This document shows, one piece after another, positions 16,811-24,270 of a stretch of 64,000 nucleotides of DNA. Position numbers and translations under genes: made by a program. Below the pieces are notes generated by a model that saw nothing but the letters and a program-made list of their open reading frames with translations, was not told where the DNA came from and did not search any database. Source of the DNA: Eggerthellaceae bacterium (lineage in GTDB: Bacteria > Actinomycetota > Coriobacteriia > Coriobacteriales > Eggerthellaceae); NCBI GenBank assembly GCA_009782615.1, contig WRIS01000001.1, positions 1 to 64,000 of the forward strand. The letters are read 5' to 3'. Each line of letters starts with the position of its first letter. Position 1 is the stretch's first letter.

Positions 16811-17410
16811 TTGAAAAAAGTAGTTATCGCGAGCAACAATGCTCATAAAATCGCCGAGATAAAAACAGCCCTTGATTTCGAAGGTTGGGAATACTACACC
16901 TTGAAGGAAGTGGGCATAACTTCAGAACCAAACGAGGATGCTGACACCTTCGAGGGCAATGCGCGCATCAAGGCACGTGCCGCTCATCAGGCAACGGGGC
17001 TGGCAGCACTTGCCGATGATTCGGGCCTTGTTGTTGACATTCTTGGGGGCAGACCAGGCGTGTATTCGGCTCGCTATGCGGGCGAGGGTTGCTCTGACGG
17101 TGAAAACAACGCAAAGCTGCTTGAGGAATTGGAGGCGATTGTCCACGAAGAGAGAACCGCGCGTTTCGTGTGCACCCTTGTGTTTGTCGATGAGGACGGG
17201 TCGGAATTGGTTGCCGAAGGTAAGATTGAGGGTCTTATCGCGCATGAGGCGCGTGGCGATAAAGGCTTTGGGTATGACCCCATTTTTTTACCTGTTGAGC
17301 TGGGAGGGGATATGACGCTTGCCGAAGTTGGGCAAGACAAAAAGAACGCGATTTCTCACCGTGGCAATGCCTTGCGTATGCTGAAAGAGAAAATTTCTGT
17401 ACGACGGTAA
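16811..17410 (+). CDS. rdgB: Non-canonical purine NTP pyrophosphatase (RdgB/HAM1)
   Basis: A 199-residue house-cleaning enzyme that hydrolyses ITP, XTP and dITP to monophosphates. Family motifs are VVIASNNAHKIAEI, EDADTFEGNARIKA, LADDSGLVVDILGGRPGVYSARYAG and the C-terminal GFGYDPIF with SHRGNALRML. No ATG is available. TTG at 16808 and TTG at 16811 are both possible; GAGGTG at 16800-16805 gives better spacing to 16811. It follows murI closely. Confidence 0.93.
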   Translation: MKKVVIASNNAHKIAEIKTALDFEGWEYYTLKEVGITSEPNEDADTFEGNARIKARAAHQATGLAALADDSGLVVDILGGRPGVYSARYAGEGCSDGENNAKLLEELEAIVHEERTARFVCTLVFVDEDGSELVAEGKIEGLIAHEARGDKGFGYDPIFLPVELGGDMTLAEVGQDKKNAISHRGNALRMLKEKISVRR

Positions 17411-17418
17411 TTCTTTGC

Positions 17419-17424
17419 TATAAT
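17419..17424 (+). promoter_or_regulatory. -10 box of tRNA-Pro
   Basis: TATAAT lies 16 bp before the tRNA gene. The -35 region does not match well. Confidence 0.5.
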
Positions 17425-17440
17425 ACTCAGGTTGCATTGT

Positions 17441-17517
17441 CGGGACGTGGCGCAGTTTGGTAGCGCGCTTGCTTTGGGAGCAAGATGTCGCAGGTTCAAA
17501 TCCTGTCGTCCCGACCA
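17441..17517 (+). tRNA. tRNA-Pro (anticodon TGG)
   Basis: The 77-nt cloverleaf is complete. CGGGACG pairs with CGTCCCG, the anticodon stem CTTGC/GCAAG encloses TTTGGGA (anticodon TGG), the T-loop is GTTCAAATC, and CCA is encoded. Confidence 0.97.
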
Positions 17518-17554
17518 GTTGAGGGTTGCCACCTTTTAGGTGGCAACCCTCAAC
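17518..17554 (+). terminator. Perfect 16-bp hairpin abutting tRNA-Pro
   Basis: GTTGAGGGTTGCCACC and GGTGGCAACCCTCAAC form a perfect 16-bp stem with a 5-nt loop. It begins at the base after the encoded CCA. No T-tract follows, so it may be a processing or stability element rather than a classic terminator. Confidence 0.65.
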
Positions 17555-17761
17555 TGCTTCAGGTCACGGGAGTTTACTACCTCGGTTCATTATGCGCTTA
17601 AACTTTCTGTGTCCAAGTATTTATCATCCCATCTACCAGGTATAACCATTCTTGAATCCCATAAGATAAGCCCAGCACTCTCATAGCTTCGCTCAGGTCT
17701 CTTTTCGTTAATTGTTTAGAATCTCATTATGGGTCGGTGAGCATAAGGTATTCTCTCTATC

Positions 17762-18151
17762 ATGAACAAGCAAGGGAAAATAATCATTGCAGCCAATGCT
17801 AATGTTTGGTCTCATGAAATCGAAACAGCCAAAGCTCTGGCTGTGGCAGGTTTTACCGTAGAATTTATTCGCCGTAGTGAAGAGCCGCATGCAACGTCTG
17901 CAGACATTCTCATCGATGGAGTAAAGTGGGAGATGAAGGCTCCTAAAGGTGGGAGTATGAAAACAGTAGAGAAGAACTTACGTAAGGCCGTTCATCAAGC
18001 GTCTTGTATAATTTTCGACTCACGCCGTATTAAAAGAATCCCCGATACAGCCATTGAACGAGAACTGCGAACTTGCTGCGGCAGCAGAGTCAAGGGCATA
18101 GAGCGTTTGTTGTTTATAAATCGTCATGCGATTGTCATTGACATCAAGTAG
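17762..18151 (+). CDS. Solitary nuclease-like toxin domain (CdiA-CT/PD-(D/E)XK type)
   Basis: A 129-residue soluble protein without signal peptide. HATSADILIDGVKWEMKAPKG gives an Asp48-x8-Glu57-x-Lys59 pattern, as in PD-(D/E)XK nucleases. The whole arrangement, with a helix rich in VEKNLRKAVHQA and the strand CIIFDSRRI, resembles toxin domains at the C-terminus of contact-dependent inhibition proteins and related tRNA nucleases. Those normally ride on large carriers and have an immunity partner. None is seen: the gene stands alone between non-coding stretches, with a weak, distant ribosome site (AAGG 14 bases upstream). The assignment is by pattern, so moderate. Confidence 0.6.
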   Translation: MNKQGKIIIAANANVWSHEIETAKALAVAGFTVEFIRRSEEPHATSADILIDGVKWEMKAPKGGSMKTVEKNLRKAVHQASCIIFDSRRIKRIPDTAIERELRTCCGSRVKGIERLLFINRHAIVIDIK

Positions 18152-18176
18152 CAGTGAACTTAATATACTAGTCAGC

Positions 18177-18218
18177 AAAGCGCTCGAACGGTGAGTCATC
18201 ACCTTCCTCGGGCGCTTT
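18177..18218. terminator. Hairpin terminator after the nuclease-like gene
   Basis: AAAGCGC-T-CGA pairs with TCG-G-GCGCTTT, with an inner GGTGA/TCACC stem. The tail is only T-rich. Confidence 0.65.
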
Positions 18219-18262
18219 CTCTGTAAAAAGCCATGCGGATACTGCGGGCTATAGGACAAAAC

Positions 18263-18317
18263 TTACAAATTACTCACTGTCTTGAGTTATTAACTCATTG
18301 TACTGAGTAATTTGTAA
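18263..18317. promoter_or_regulatory. 55-bp symmetric double operator
   Basis: TTACAAATTACTCA (18263-18276) and TGAGTAATTTGTAA (18304-18317) are perfect inverted repeats. TGAGTTATTAACTCA (18283-18297) is a palindrome on the same centre (18290). The result is two dyads of the form TWACTCA-N6-TGAGTWA separated by 1 bp. This looks like tandem sites for a dimeric regulator. Confidence 0.75.
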
Positions 18318-18538
18318 AAAGAACTTGACCCGACCTACCAAACTTTCCACCAAGTTCAGAGAGATCCAAAGAAGCCCTATGCTATATAATACCGACTAGG
18401 CACATGCGATGAAATTTCTCAGGGTTGAGGGGCTGAGAGAATCGATACCGTCGCAAAGTGGCGCAGAATTGTGCAACACTCATCATTAAGGGAATCATTA
18501 AGGGAATCATCAAGGGAAGTACTAAGGGAGAGATCATT
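18318..18538 (+). promoter_or_regulatory. Leader of the following lipoprotein gene
   Basis: GAACTTG (18321-18327) and CAAGTTC (18351-18357) form a short inverted repeat. TATAAT at 18385-18390 is a likely -10 box, without a clear -35. No ORF is supported. Confidence 0.45.
18484..18531 (+). repeat. Four 12-bp repeats containing ribosome-site-like AAGGG
   Basis: Units cattaagggaat, cattaagggaat, catcaagggaag and tactaagggaga lie head to tail just before the ATG at 18539. Only the last is at ribosome-binding distance. Copy-number change could alter expression. Confidence 0.85.
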
Positions 18539-19255
18539 ATGAAAAAAGCACTGGTTAGCATTCTTGCAATTGCACTCTTGTCGTTGGCGGCTTGCGCAGC
18601 GGCACCTGAAACAGACAATCTCGACAACGAAATCGACCAAACACCCCCACAAGTCGAACCTTCAACGGACGTGGACGCGGAAGCGGACGAAACTCCTTCC
18701 GAAAATGGTTTTTATATCACCAGACCCGAAAAACTGCCCCTTCAATTAGAAACACCTGATGCATGGGTATATGTCGACCCTTCAGAAAATGACCTGGCTA
18801 AATTAACGGAGCTTTTAGGGGACGCAGGTGTCGCGGAAACCATTTTACAACAGGTGAAAGATTCGGATGTCGTGTTCTTCTATGACACCGCCCACTACTC
18901 TGGTGACTTCAGGACAAACCTGAACATAACGAAACAAAGCGCTAACAACATAAAACAAAATCAGCTTGCAGGTCTTGTTCCCGACATCAAGGCTTCGTGC
19001 GAACGAGATTTTTCACAAGTGCCCTTTGAAAACTTCTCGTGGGTTATGGAGCCGCAAGGCAAAACACTCGGCGATAATTACTACGTTGTCTTTATTGCAA
19101 ATTATGCAATGGGAACAGCGATTACGGGTGTCATGGCTTACACCATTTATGGCGACTCTCTGTACCAGTTTACCTATTCAGTTCCGCAGGATCTCTACAA
19201 TGATGAATTTTTGGCTGATTTTGAGAAAGTGCTTTCGTCGGTAAAGTTCGGCTAG
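18539..19255 (+). CDS. Lipoprotein of unknown function
   Basis: A 238-residue lipoprotein. MKKALVSILAIALLSLAACAAAP is a clear lipoprotein signal (lipobox LAAC). An acidic, Pro/Thr-rich linker (residues ~25-60) precedes a soluble domain of about 175 residues I do not recognise. That domain has a LETPDAWVYVDPSENDLAKLTELLGD start and ends in a YQFTYSVPQDLYNDEFLADFEKVLSSVKF strand-helix. This end resembles PsbP/DUF1795-like proteins. ATG 18539 follows AAGGGAG; an upstream start at 18458 would be translated repeat. The gene is single. Confidence 0.8.
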   Translation: MKKALVSILAIALLSLAACAAAPETDNLDNEIDQTPPQVEPSTDVDAEADETPSENGFYITRPEKLPLQLETPDAWVYVDPSENDLAKLTELLGDAGVAETILQQVKDSDVVFFYDTAHYSGDFRTNLNITKQSANNIKQNQLAGLVPDIKASCERDFSQVPFENFSWVMEPQGKTLGDNYYVVFIANYAMGTAITGVMAYTIYGDSLYQFTYSVPQDLYNDEFLADFEKVLSSVKFG

Positions 19256-19264
19256 GAATTGCGC

Positions 19265-19304
19265 GAAGAATTCTGTAATTGAAGAATTCCGTAATTTAAG
19301 AATT
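19265..19304. repeat. 16-bp tandem repeat downstream of a stop codon
   Basis: gaagaattctgtaatt and gaagaattccgtaatt are adjacent, followed by a partial third copy. They lie 10 bp after the lipoprotein stop. Confidence 0.8.
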
Positions 19305-19348
19305 TATGTGGTCGCGAATGCGGTCACGGATGCGGGCGCAGATTTCTC

Positions 19349-20104
19349 TTATGCGCTCGCAGTCTTTGGTGGGGAAATCCACGATTTCGTGACTGCCATC
19401 ATTTCGCGTATATAGTCGGCGGGGATGTTGTACCACGTGACGGGTGCGCCAATGTGCCGAGCGGAAAGTCCTGCGTGTTGAGCAGTTCTTTCTGCTCGGT
19501 AGACATGAAAGTTATTGGTTATAAAGGCAGCAGAATAGCCCGCGGGAAATTCCTCTTCCAACAAAGCGGCTGAAAACAAGAAGTTTTCGTAGGTTGAAGT
19601 GGCGCGATCTTCTTTGATGATTTTTTCGGCAGGAACGCCTTTTTCAATCAAGTAACGCTCCATGGCGAGTGCTTCCGATATGTCTTCTTGAGGTCCTTGC
19701 CCACCTGAAACAACTAATACCGCCTGAGGGTTAAGAAGGTGATATTCAACAGCCTTGTTAAGGCGCCAAGCTAAGGTCGAACTTACTTGTTCGCCGTGGA
19801 CGCCTGCCCCTAAAACAACGACCGCGTCTTCGTCGTAGCGAACATTGTCGGTATTCCCATAGAAAGCCAAAAACCCGCAGAACAAAACGACAATGCTGCA
19901 AAGAGCGATAGCTGTCCCGTGCACCCATTTCGCAACTTTATCGCGGTACCAAAAAATGCCGTACCCTATCAGCGCAAGTGACAAAGTGCCCAACACCGCG
20001 ATACCAGCATTGAAGTTTGCTACCACAAGAAGAAAGAGGGTGTTTAACAGCAGTAATACCCCTATAAAGATGACTGTTAGTTGGGCTATCTGTTTCTTTT
20101 GCAT
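19349..20104 (-). CDS. YdcF/SanA-family membrane protein (DUF218)
   Basis: A 251-residue protein with two or three N-terminal transmembrane helices (about residues 8-30, 35-52 and 62-84) and an extracytoplasmic DUF218 domain. Domain landmarks are AVVVLGAGVHGEQVSSTLAWRLNKAVEYH, VLVVSGGQGPQEDISEALAMERYL, DRATSTYENFLFSA and FITNNFHVYRAERTA. The family is linked to cell-envelope integrity, but the reaction is not established. ATG 20104 lies 6 nt after GGAG; the ATG two codons earlier touches that site. Confidence 0.87.
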   Translation of the reverse strand: MQKKQIAQLTVIFIGVLLLLNTLFLLVVANFNAGIAVLGTLSLALIGYGIFWYRDKVAKWVHGTAIALCSIVVLFCGFLAFYGNTDNVRYDEDAVVVLGAGVHGEQVSSTLAWRLNKAVEYHLLNPQAVLVVSGGQGPQEDISEALAMERYLIEKGVPAEKIIKEDRATSTYENFLFSAALLEEEFPAGYSAAFITNNFHVYRAERTAQHAGLSARHIGAPVTWYNIPADYIREMMAVTKSWISPPKTASA

Positions 20105-20278
20105 GAGCATCTCCGTCTTTGTCGGGTGTCGATTGTCAGGTGTCGATTGTCGGGCAAGAGGCTATTCAAGGGTACCCCTTCAAAGAAGCATCCCGAGAAA
20201 ATTCGTGCGAGCATCAGAAATCCTCCATGTTAGGTTTTGTTATACTTTCGATTCAACGGCACAGGATTATGAGCGCAG

Positions 20279-20332
20279 CGAACACACAGTGAACGCGCAA
20301 CGAACACACAGTGAACGCGCAGCGAACACGTC
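20279..20332. repeat. 22-bp direct repeat before cysK
   Basis: cgaacacacagtgaacgcgca occurs at 20279-20299 and 20301-20321, followed by a partial third copy (cgaacacgtcgca). Confidence 0.85.
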
Positions 20333-20376
20333 GCAACCATTCAGCAGTGTCGAACCGTTACCAAAGAGGAGCCACC

Positions 20377-21303
20377 ATGAACATCGCGCAAAACCTGACC
20401 GACCTCGTGGGAAACACTCCTTTGCTTGAATTGGCAAACACGCAAAGCGCCTATGAACTGCCTTGTCGCTTGCTTGCCAAGCTGGAATATTTCAACCCTA
20501 CTGGCAGCGTTAAGGACAGAATCGCACAAGCGCTGATTGAAAAAGCGGAAAAGCAAGGCAAGCTTTCAAAAGGCTCGGTCATCGTTGAGCCGACAAGCGG
20601 AAACACGGGGATTGGACTTGCCGCTTTTGCCGCTTCCAAGGGATATCGCCTTATCCTGACCATGCCTGAAACCATGAGCATCGAGCGGACCAACTTATTG
20701 AAAGCATACGGGGCAGAACTTGTTTTGACTGATGGACACCAAGGCATGAAGGGAGCCATCGCCAAAGCAGAAGAAATAGCAGCCGCAACACCGAACAGCT
20801 TTTTGCCCGCACAATTTCACAATCCTACCAACCCTGAAGCACACAGGCTGACAACTGGACCAGAGATTTGGGAGCAGACAGACGGCGAAATTGACCTGTT
20901 CATTGCGGGCATTGGAACAGGCGGAACCATTACGGGGGTGGGGGAATATCTGAAAGCGAAGAATCCCGACATCAAGATTGTGGCGGTGGAGCCCGATGCC
21001 TCTCCCGTTCTTTCAGGAGGAAAGAGCGCAGCGCACCAAATTCAAGGTATCGGCGCAGGGTTTGTCCCTGCCATCCTTAATACCAGAGTCTATGATGGGG
21101 TTATCAGGGTAAAAGATAAAGACGCGTTTCAAATAGGTCGCGCTGTTGCCCGCCGAGAGGGGATTTTGGTGGGAATATCTTCTGGTGCTGCACTGTGGGC
21201 GGCAATTCAGGTCGCAAAGCACCCCGAAAACGCAGGAAAGATTATCGTCGTTATGTTTCCCGATTCAGGCGAGCGCTATTTGTCAACACCGCTGTTTTCT
21301 TAA
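20377..21303 (+). CDS. cysK: Cysteine synthase (O-acetylserine sulfhydrylase)
   Basis: A 308-residue PLP enzyme that makes cysteine from O-acetylserine and sulfide. The PLP lysine is in [23 protein letters not shown] binds the substrate carboxylate, [16 protein letters not shown] binds the PLP phosphate, and [11 protein letters not shown] ends the core. ATG 20377 follows GAGGAG; the longer frame from 20311 is only repeat. It is monocistronic, though sulfide supply links it in theme to the rhodanese operon 7 kb away. Confidence 0.95.
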   Translation: MNIAQNLTDLVGNTPLLELANTQSAYELPCRLLAKLEYFNPTGSVKDRIAQALIEKAEKQGKLSKGSVIVEPTSGNTGIGLAAFAASKGYRLILTMPETMSIERTNLLKAYGAELVLTDGHQGMKGAIAKAEEIAAATPNSFLPAQFHNPTNPEAHRLTTGPEIWEQTDGEIDLFIAGIGTGGTITGVGEYLKAKNPDIKIVAVEPDASPVLSGGKSAAHQIQGIGAGFVPAILNTRVYDGVIRVKDKDAFQIGRAVARREGILVGISSGAALWAAIQVAKHPENAGKIIVVMFPDSGERYLSTPLFS

Positions 21304-21570
21304 TCGTTCTAATCATTCTCGTCACTCAGCGCACCGCTATGTGCTACTTCGGCGAACTCGGCGTTTATCGGCGCTTTTATCAGGCAAAGGCAGCTTTTCA
21401 CCCTGTGGCGCTATACAATAATAATGTACGTTATAAGGTGAGTTTGTAGCAGTTTCGTGACAGTTCAAAGTTGACATCTCATCTGCGAAAACTTGTTATA
21501 AAATACCTTCAATTACGGTGGTCGATTGTCTGTTGCTTAATAAGACAATCGCAGGACAAGGAGGTTTTCC
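21304..21570 (+). other. Intergenic region after cysK
   Basis: No gene is supported; a 36-codon frame at 21340 has no ribosome site. TTGACA near 21472 followed by TATAAA near 21498 may be a promoter for the next gene, but the 20-bp spacing is too long. Confidence 0.4.
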
Positions 21571-21879
21571 ATGTTTAATGAATCTAAGCTCGCGCCTACA
21601 AACGGCTCTAGCGCAACCATATCAATCAAAGACTGGCTTTTACTCGATTTACTGTTGCTTTTGAATATCATTCCCATTATCGGAAGCATTGCTTGTCTCG
21701 TTATCTATCTCATCATAGGATTTGGTAAAGAAACGGCTCCTTCCATGAAGAATCGCGTTATCATGACCCTTATCTGGTGTGCTATTTCAATCGTTCTTTC
21801 TCTTCTGGGGCTTGCGCTTGGCGGCTTTGCCCTTATCCAGCAAGGCTTTGACTTCTCAAGTCTTGCAAATCTTGTCTAG
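21571..21879 (+). CDS. Small membrane protein of unknown function
   Basis: A 102-residue protein with a polar N-terminus (~20 residues) and two strongly hydrophobic segments (about residues 23-50 and 63-88). These are separated by GKETAPSMKNRV, where a positive loop could lie in the cytoplasm. The ribosome site AAGGAGG is excellent. I recognise no family. A glutaredoxin-like gene begins 17 bp downstream. Confidence 0.8.
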   Translation: MFNESKLAPTNGSSATISIKDWLLLDLLLLLNIIPIIGSIACLVIYLIIGFGKETAPSMKNRVIMTLIWCAISIVLSLLGLALGGFALIQQGFDFSSLANLV

Positions 21880-21896
21880 GGGGAAAAGGAGCAGCG

Positions 21897-22148
21897 ATGC
21901 CGTATTTAGAGGATCTCACCTTATACTATCGAAAAGGCTGTCCGTATTGCCAAAAGGTCTTTCGGTGTATGGAGGAAAATAATATCAATCTTGATAAGCG
22001 CGACATTTCGCAACCAGGGAACCAGAACGATTTGGTAAAAATCGGAGGGAAGAAACAAGTTCCTTGCCTGGTGATTAACGGGAAGGCTCTGTATGAGTCA
22101 GATGATATTGTCGCCTATCTTGAAGGGGTGCCTGTCGCGCAAGCTTAA
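21897..22148 (+). CDS. Glutaredoxin-like thiol-disulfide protein
   Basis: An 83-residue glutaredoxin fold. It has the CPYC dithiol (C15, C18) in LYYRKGCPYCQKVFRCME, the cis-Pro segment KKQVPCLVI, and the ESDDIVAYLE C-terminal helix. It would reduce disulfides or mixed disulfides in the cytoplasm; whether glutathione is its donor is unknown. ATG 21897 follows AAGGAG. It is probably co-transcribed with the preceding membrane protein, and a terminator follows. Confidence 0.9.
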   Translation: MPYLEDLTLYYRKGCPYCQKVFRCMEENNINLDKRDISQPGNQNDLVKIGGKKQVPCLVINGKALYESDDIVAYLEGVPVAQA

Positions 22149-22185
22149 TTGCCTTAAGCGCCTAATCGTGTCACAACAAAACAAA

Positions 22186-22219
22186 AGGACAGCTGAAATA
22201 TCGGCTGTCCTCGTTTTTT
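22186..22219 (+). terminator. Rho-independent terminator
   Basis: AGGACAGC and GCTGTCCT form an 8-bp stem with a 10-nt loop, followed by CG and six T. It ends the glutaredoxin transcript. Confidence 0.85.
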
Positions 22220-22220
22220 G

Positions 22221-22294
22221 TGGAGCGGGTGACGAGAATCGAACTCGCGTGGTCAGCTTGGAAGGCTGAAGTTCTACCATTGAACTACACCCGC
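22221..22294 (-). tRNA. tRNA-Gly (anticodon TCC)
   Basis: On the minus strand GCGGGTG pairs with CACCCGC. The anticodon loop CTTCCAA lies in the TCAGC/GCTGA stem (anticodon TCC). The T-loop is GTTCGATTC, and CCA is encoded; 74 nt. Confidence 0.97.
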
Positions 22295-22432
22295 AATGAG
22301 CGAAAGGCAAACTCTGCGCACATCATCTGCCAAACAATCTTGCACATGATATATCAAAATGCTGCTATTGGGAAGAAAAGTCTTAATTTCTCAAGTAAGA
22401 ACAGATTTTGCGGGCTCGAGAGAAACATACGC

Positions 22433-22438
22433 TATAAT
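22433..22438 (+). promoter_or_regulatory. -10 box of tRNA-Arg
   Basis: TATAAT lies 22 bp before the tRNA. The best -35 candidate is a weak TTGCGG at 22408. Confidence 0.5.
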
Positions 22439-22460
22439 AGCGCACGGTAACTCAACGCAC

Positions 22461-22537
22461 GCGCCCGTAGCTCAGCTGGATAGAGCAGTGGACTTCTAAT
22501 CCGAAGGTCGCAGGTTCGAATCCTGCCGGGCGCGCCA
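22461..22537 (+). tRNA. tRNA-Arg (anticodon TCT)
   Basis: GCGCCCG pairs with CGGGCGC. The anticodon loop CTTCTAA gives TCT. The T-loop is GTTCGAATC, and CCA is encoded; 77 nt. It lies 420 bp before the arginine deiminase operon. Confidence 0.97.
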
Positions 22538-22961
22538 TCACTTTGCCGTAATTCTCTTTTCTTTTGGTGCCCCTTATTCTCTCTCAGAAAAATCGCATGT
22601 CCTTTTTCTTCCATTATGAGTGCATGATTGAGCATGTTTATGCAGGCAAACTTATATTATTTGCAGCTCATTTTTCAAAATACCTCGTAGATGGCAGGAA
22701 AATACTGCCGCAAATACTTTTTTGCACTGTCGTGCAAGAGCAAAATCGAGGTAAAATTTTCCGAAAATCCCTTAAAATACCTACCGTTTACCGCTAAAAA
22801 ACTACCGTTCACGTTTTTAATAAAACTGTTTCCCTGTGGTTGTTGATTTTTACCTTCAGGCGTGCGATTTTGACTTTGTTACAAGGTTTTGCCTTTACAA
22901 AGGGCAAGATCGAAGCTCAAAAAAATAGAATGCATAAAAACTTACGTGGTGGGAGGTTATT
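22538..22961 (+). promoter_or_regulatory. Upstream region of the arc operon
   Basis: No ORF is supported in 424 bp. CTACCGTTTAC (22781) and CTACCGTTCAC (22802) are direct repeats 21 bp apart, two helical turns. TTGACT (22870-22875) and TTTACA (22894-22899), 18 bp apart, are a possible promoter. GGGAGG precedes arcA. Confidence 0.45.
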
Positions 22962-24182
22962 ATGAGCGGTGTAAACGTCAAAAGTGAGATTAAGCCCCTA
23001 AAGAAGGTTGTTCTCCATCGTCCTGGCAAAGAATTACTCAATCTGACGCCCGATACTTTGGAAGAATTGTTGTTTGACGACATTCCTTTTTTAAGGGTCG
23101 CGCAAGCAGAGCACGATACCTTTGCTCAAACGCTGCGGGACAACGGTGTTGAGGTCGCCTACCTTGAGGGGCTTATGGCAGATGTGCTCGACCAAAATCA
23201 TGATTTGCGGGAAACGTTCTTAAAGCAATACATTGCCGAAGCAGGTATTAGAACCGACCGCTATCAGCGCATCATCTTTGATTATCTCAACGAAAACTAT
23301 CCAAAGAATATTGACCTTGTCGTGAAAACGATGGAGGGCATCAATCTTGATGAATTGGGTACGAACAAAAATAGTTCTCTGGTAGACCTTGTCAGCGACT
23401 CGGCGAAGCTTGTAGTAGCGCCGATGCCAAACCTCTATTTCACGCGCGACCCCTTTGCAACCATCGGTAATGGCGTGAGCGTTAACAGGATGACTTATGA
23501 AACGCGCAACCGCGAAACCATTTTCGGGGAATACATCTTTAAGTATCACCCCGATTTGTTAGGCACGCCTAACTATTACAATCGCTATTCTACCTTCCAT
23601 ATCGAAGGTGGCGACATCTTAAACCTTTCCGAAACGGTGCTCGCCATTGGTATTTCTGAGCGTACCGAGCCCGACGCAATCGACACCATTGCAAAGACCA
23701 TTTTCTCTTCCGAAGAATCGACCATCGAGACCATCCTCGCGTTCAACATTCCTAACACCCGTGCATTTATGCATCTCGACACGGTGTTCACGATGATTGA
23801 TCACGATAAGTTCACCGTACACCCTGGTATTTTGGGTCCTTTGGCGGTATTTGAGATTACGCCTGACGGAACCGAAGACATCAAAGTGAAAGAAATCCAT
23901 GCAACGCTCGAAGACATTCTTGAGCGCTATCTGGGTCATCCCGTTGAACTCATCAACTGCGGCGGCCATGATCGCATCGCCGCAGAACGCGAGCAGTGGA
24001 ACGACGGTTCGAACACGCTTGCGATTGCTCCAGGGTCCATCGTGGTCTATGAGCGCAACGAAGTCACCAACGCCATTTTGAAGGAGCGGGGCTTAAACGT
24101 CATCGAGATTCCTTCTGCCGAACTTTCGCGCGGGCGTGGTGGTCCACGTTGTATGTCTATGCCGCTTTGGCGCGAAGACTAA
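22962..24182 (+). CDS. arcA: Arginine deiminase
   Basis: This 406-residue enzyme hydrolyses arginine to citrulline and ammonia, the first step of the energy-yielding deiminase pathway. Catalytic features are seen: PNLYFTRDPFATIG near residue 160, the FHIEGGDIL segment, FMHLDTVFTMID with the catalytic His, and C397 in GGPRCMSMP, the nucleophile that forms the thiouronium intermediate. Length is normal. The GGGAGG ribosome site supports ATG 22962. It starts a four-gene operon with arcB, arcC and a carrier gene. Confidence 0.97.
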   Translation: MSGVNVKSEIKPLKKVVLHRPGKELLNLTPDTLEELLFDDIPFLRVAQAEHDTFAQTLRDNGVEVAYLEGLMADVLDQNHDLRETFLKQYIAEAGIRTDRYQRIIFDYLNENYPKNIDLVVKTMEGINLDELGTNKNSSLVDLVSDSAKLVVAPMPNLYFTRDPFATIGNGVSVNRMTYETRNRETIFGEYIFKYHPDLLGTPNYYNRYSTFHIEGGDILNLSETVLAIGISERTEPDAIDTIAKTIFSSEESTIETILAFNIPNTRAFMHLDTVFTMIDHDKFTVHPGILGPLAVFEITPDGTEDIKVKEIHATLEDILERYLGHPVELINCGGHDRIAAEREQWNDGSNTLAIAPGSIVVYERNEVTNAILKERGLNVIEIPSAELSRGRGGPRCMSMPLWRED

Positions 24183-24270
24183 ACTTTTTGAAAGACTCAG
24201 TTTTAATTTTATGAAAGCATGGAGCAAAACGTTTATAAGAATATAAGAATATAAGAAAGGGCTGATTAGC

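Noticed and set aside
17441-18540. Genomic island inserted at tRNA-Pro
   Set aside because: No second copy of the tRNA 3' end and no integrase are visible downstream, so an attachment-site claim is unsupported.
21340-21450. 36-codon frame between cysK and the small membrane protein
   Set aside because: It has no ribosome site and no recognisable sequence, so it is left uncalled.
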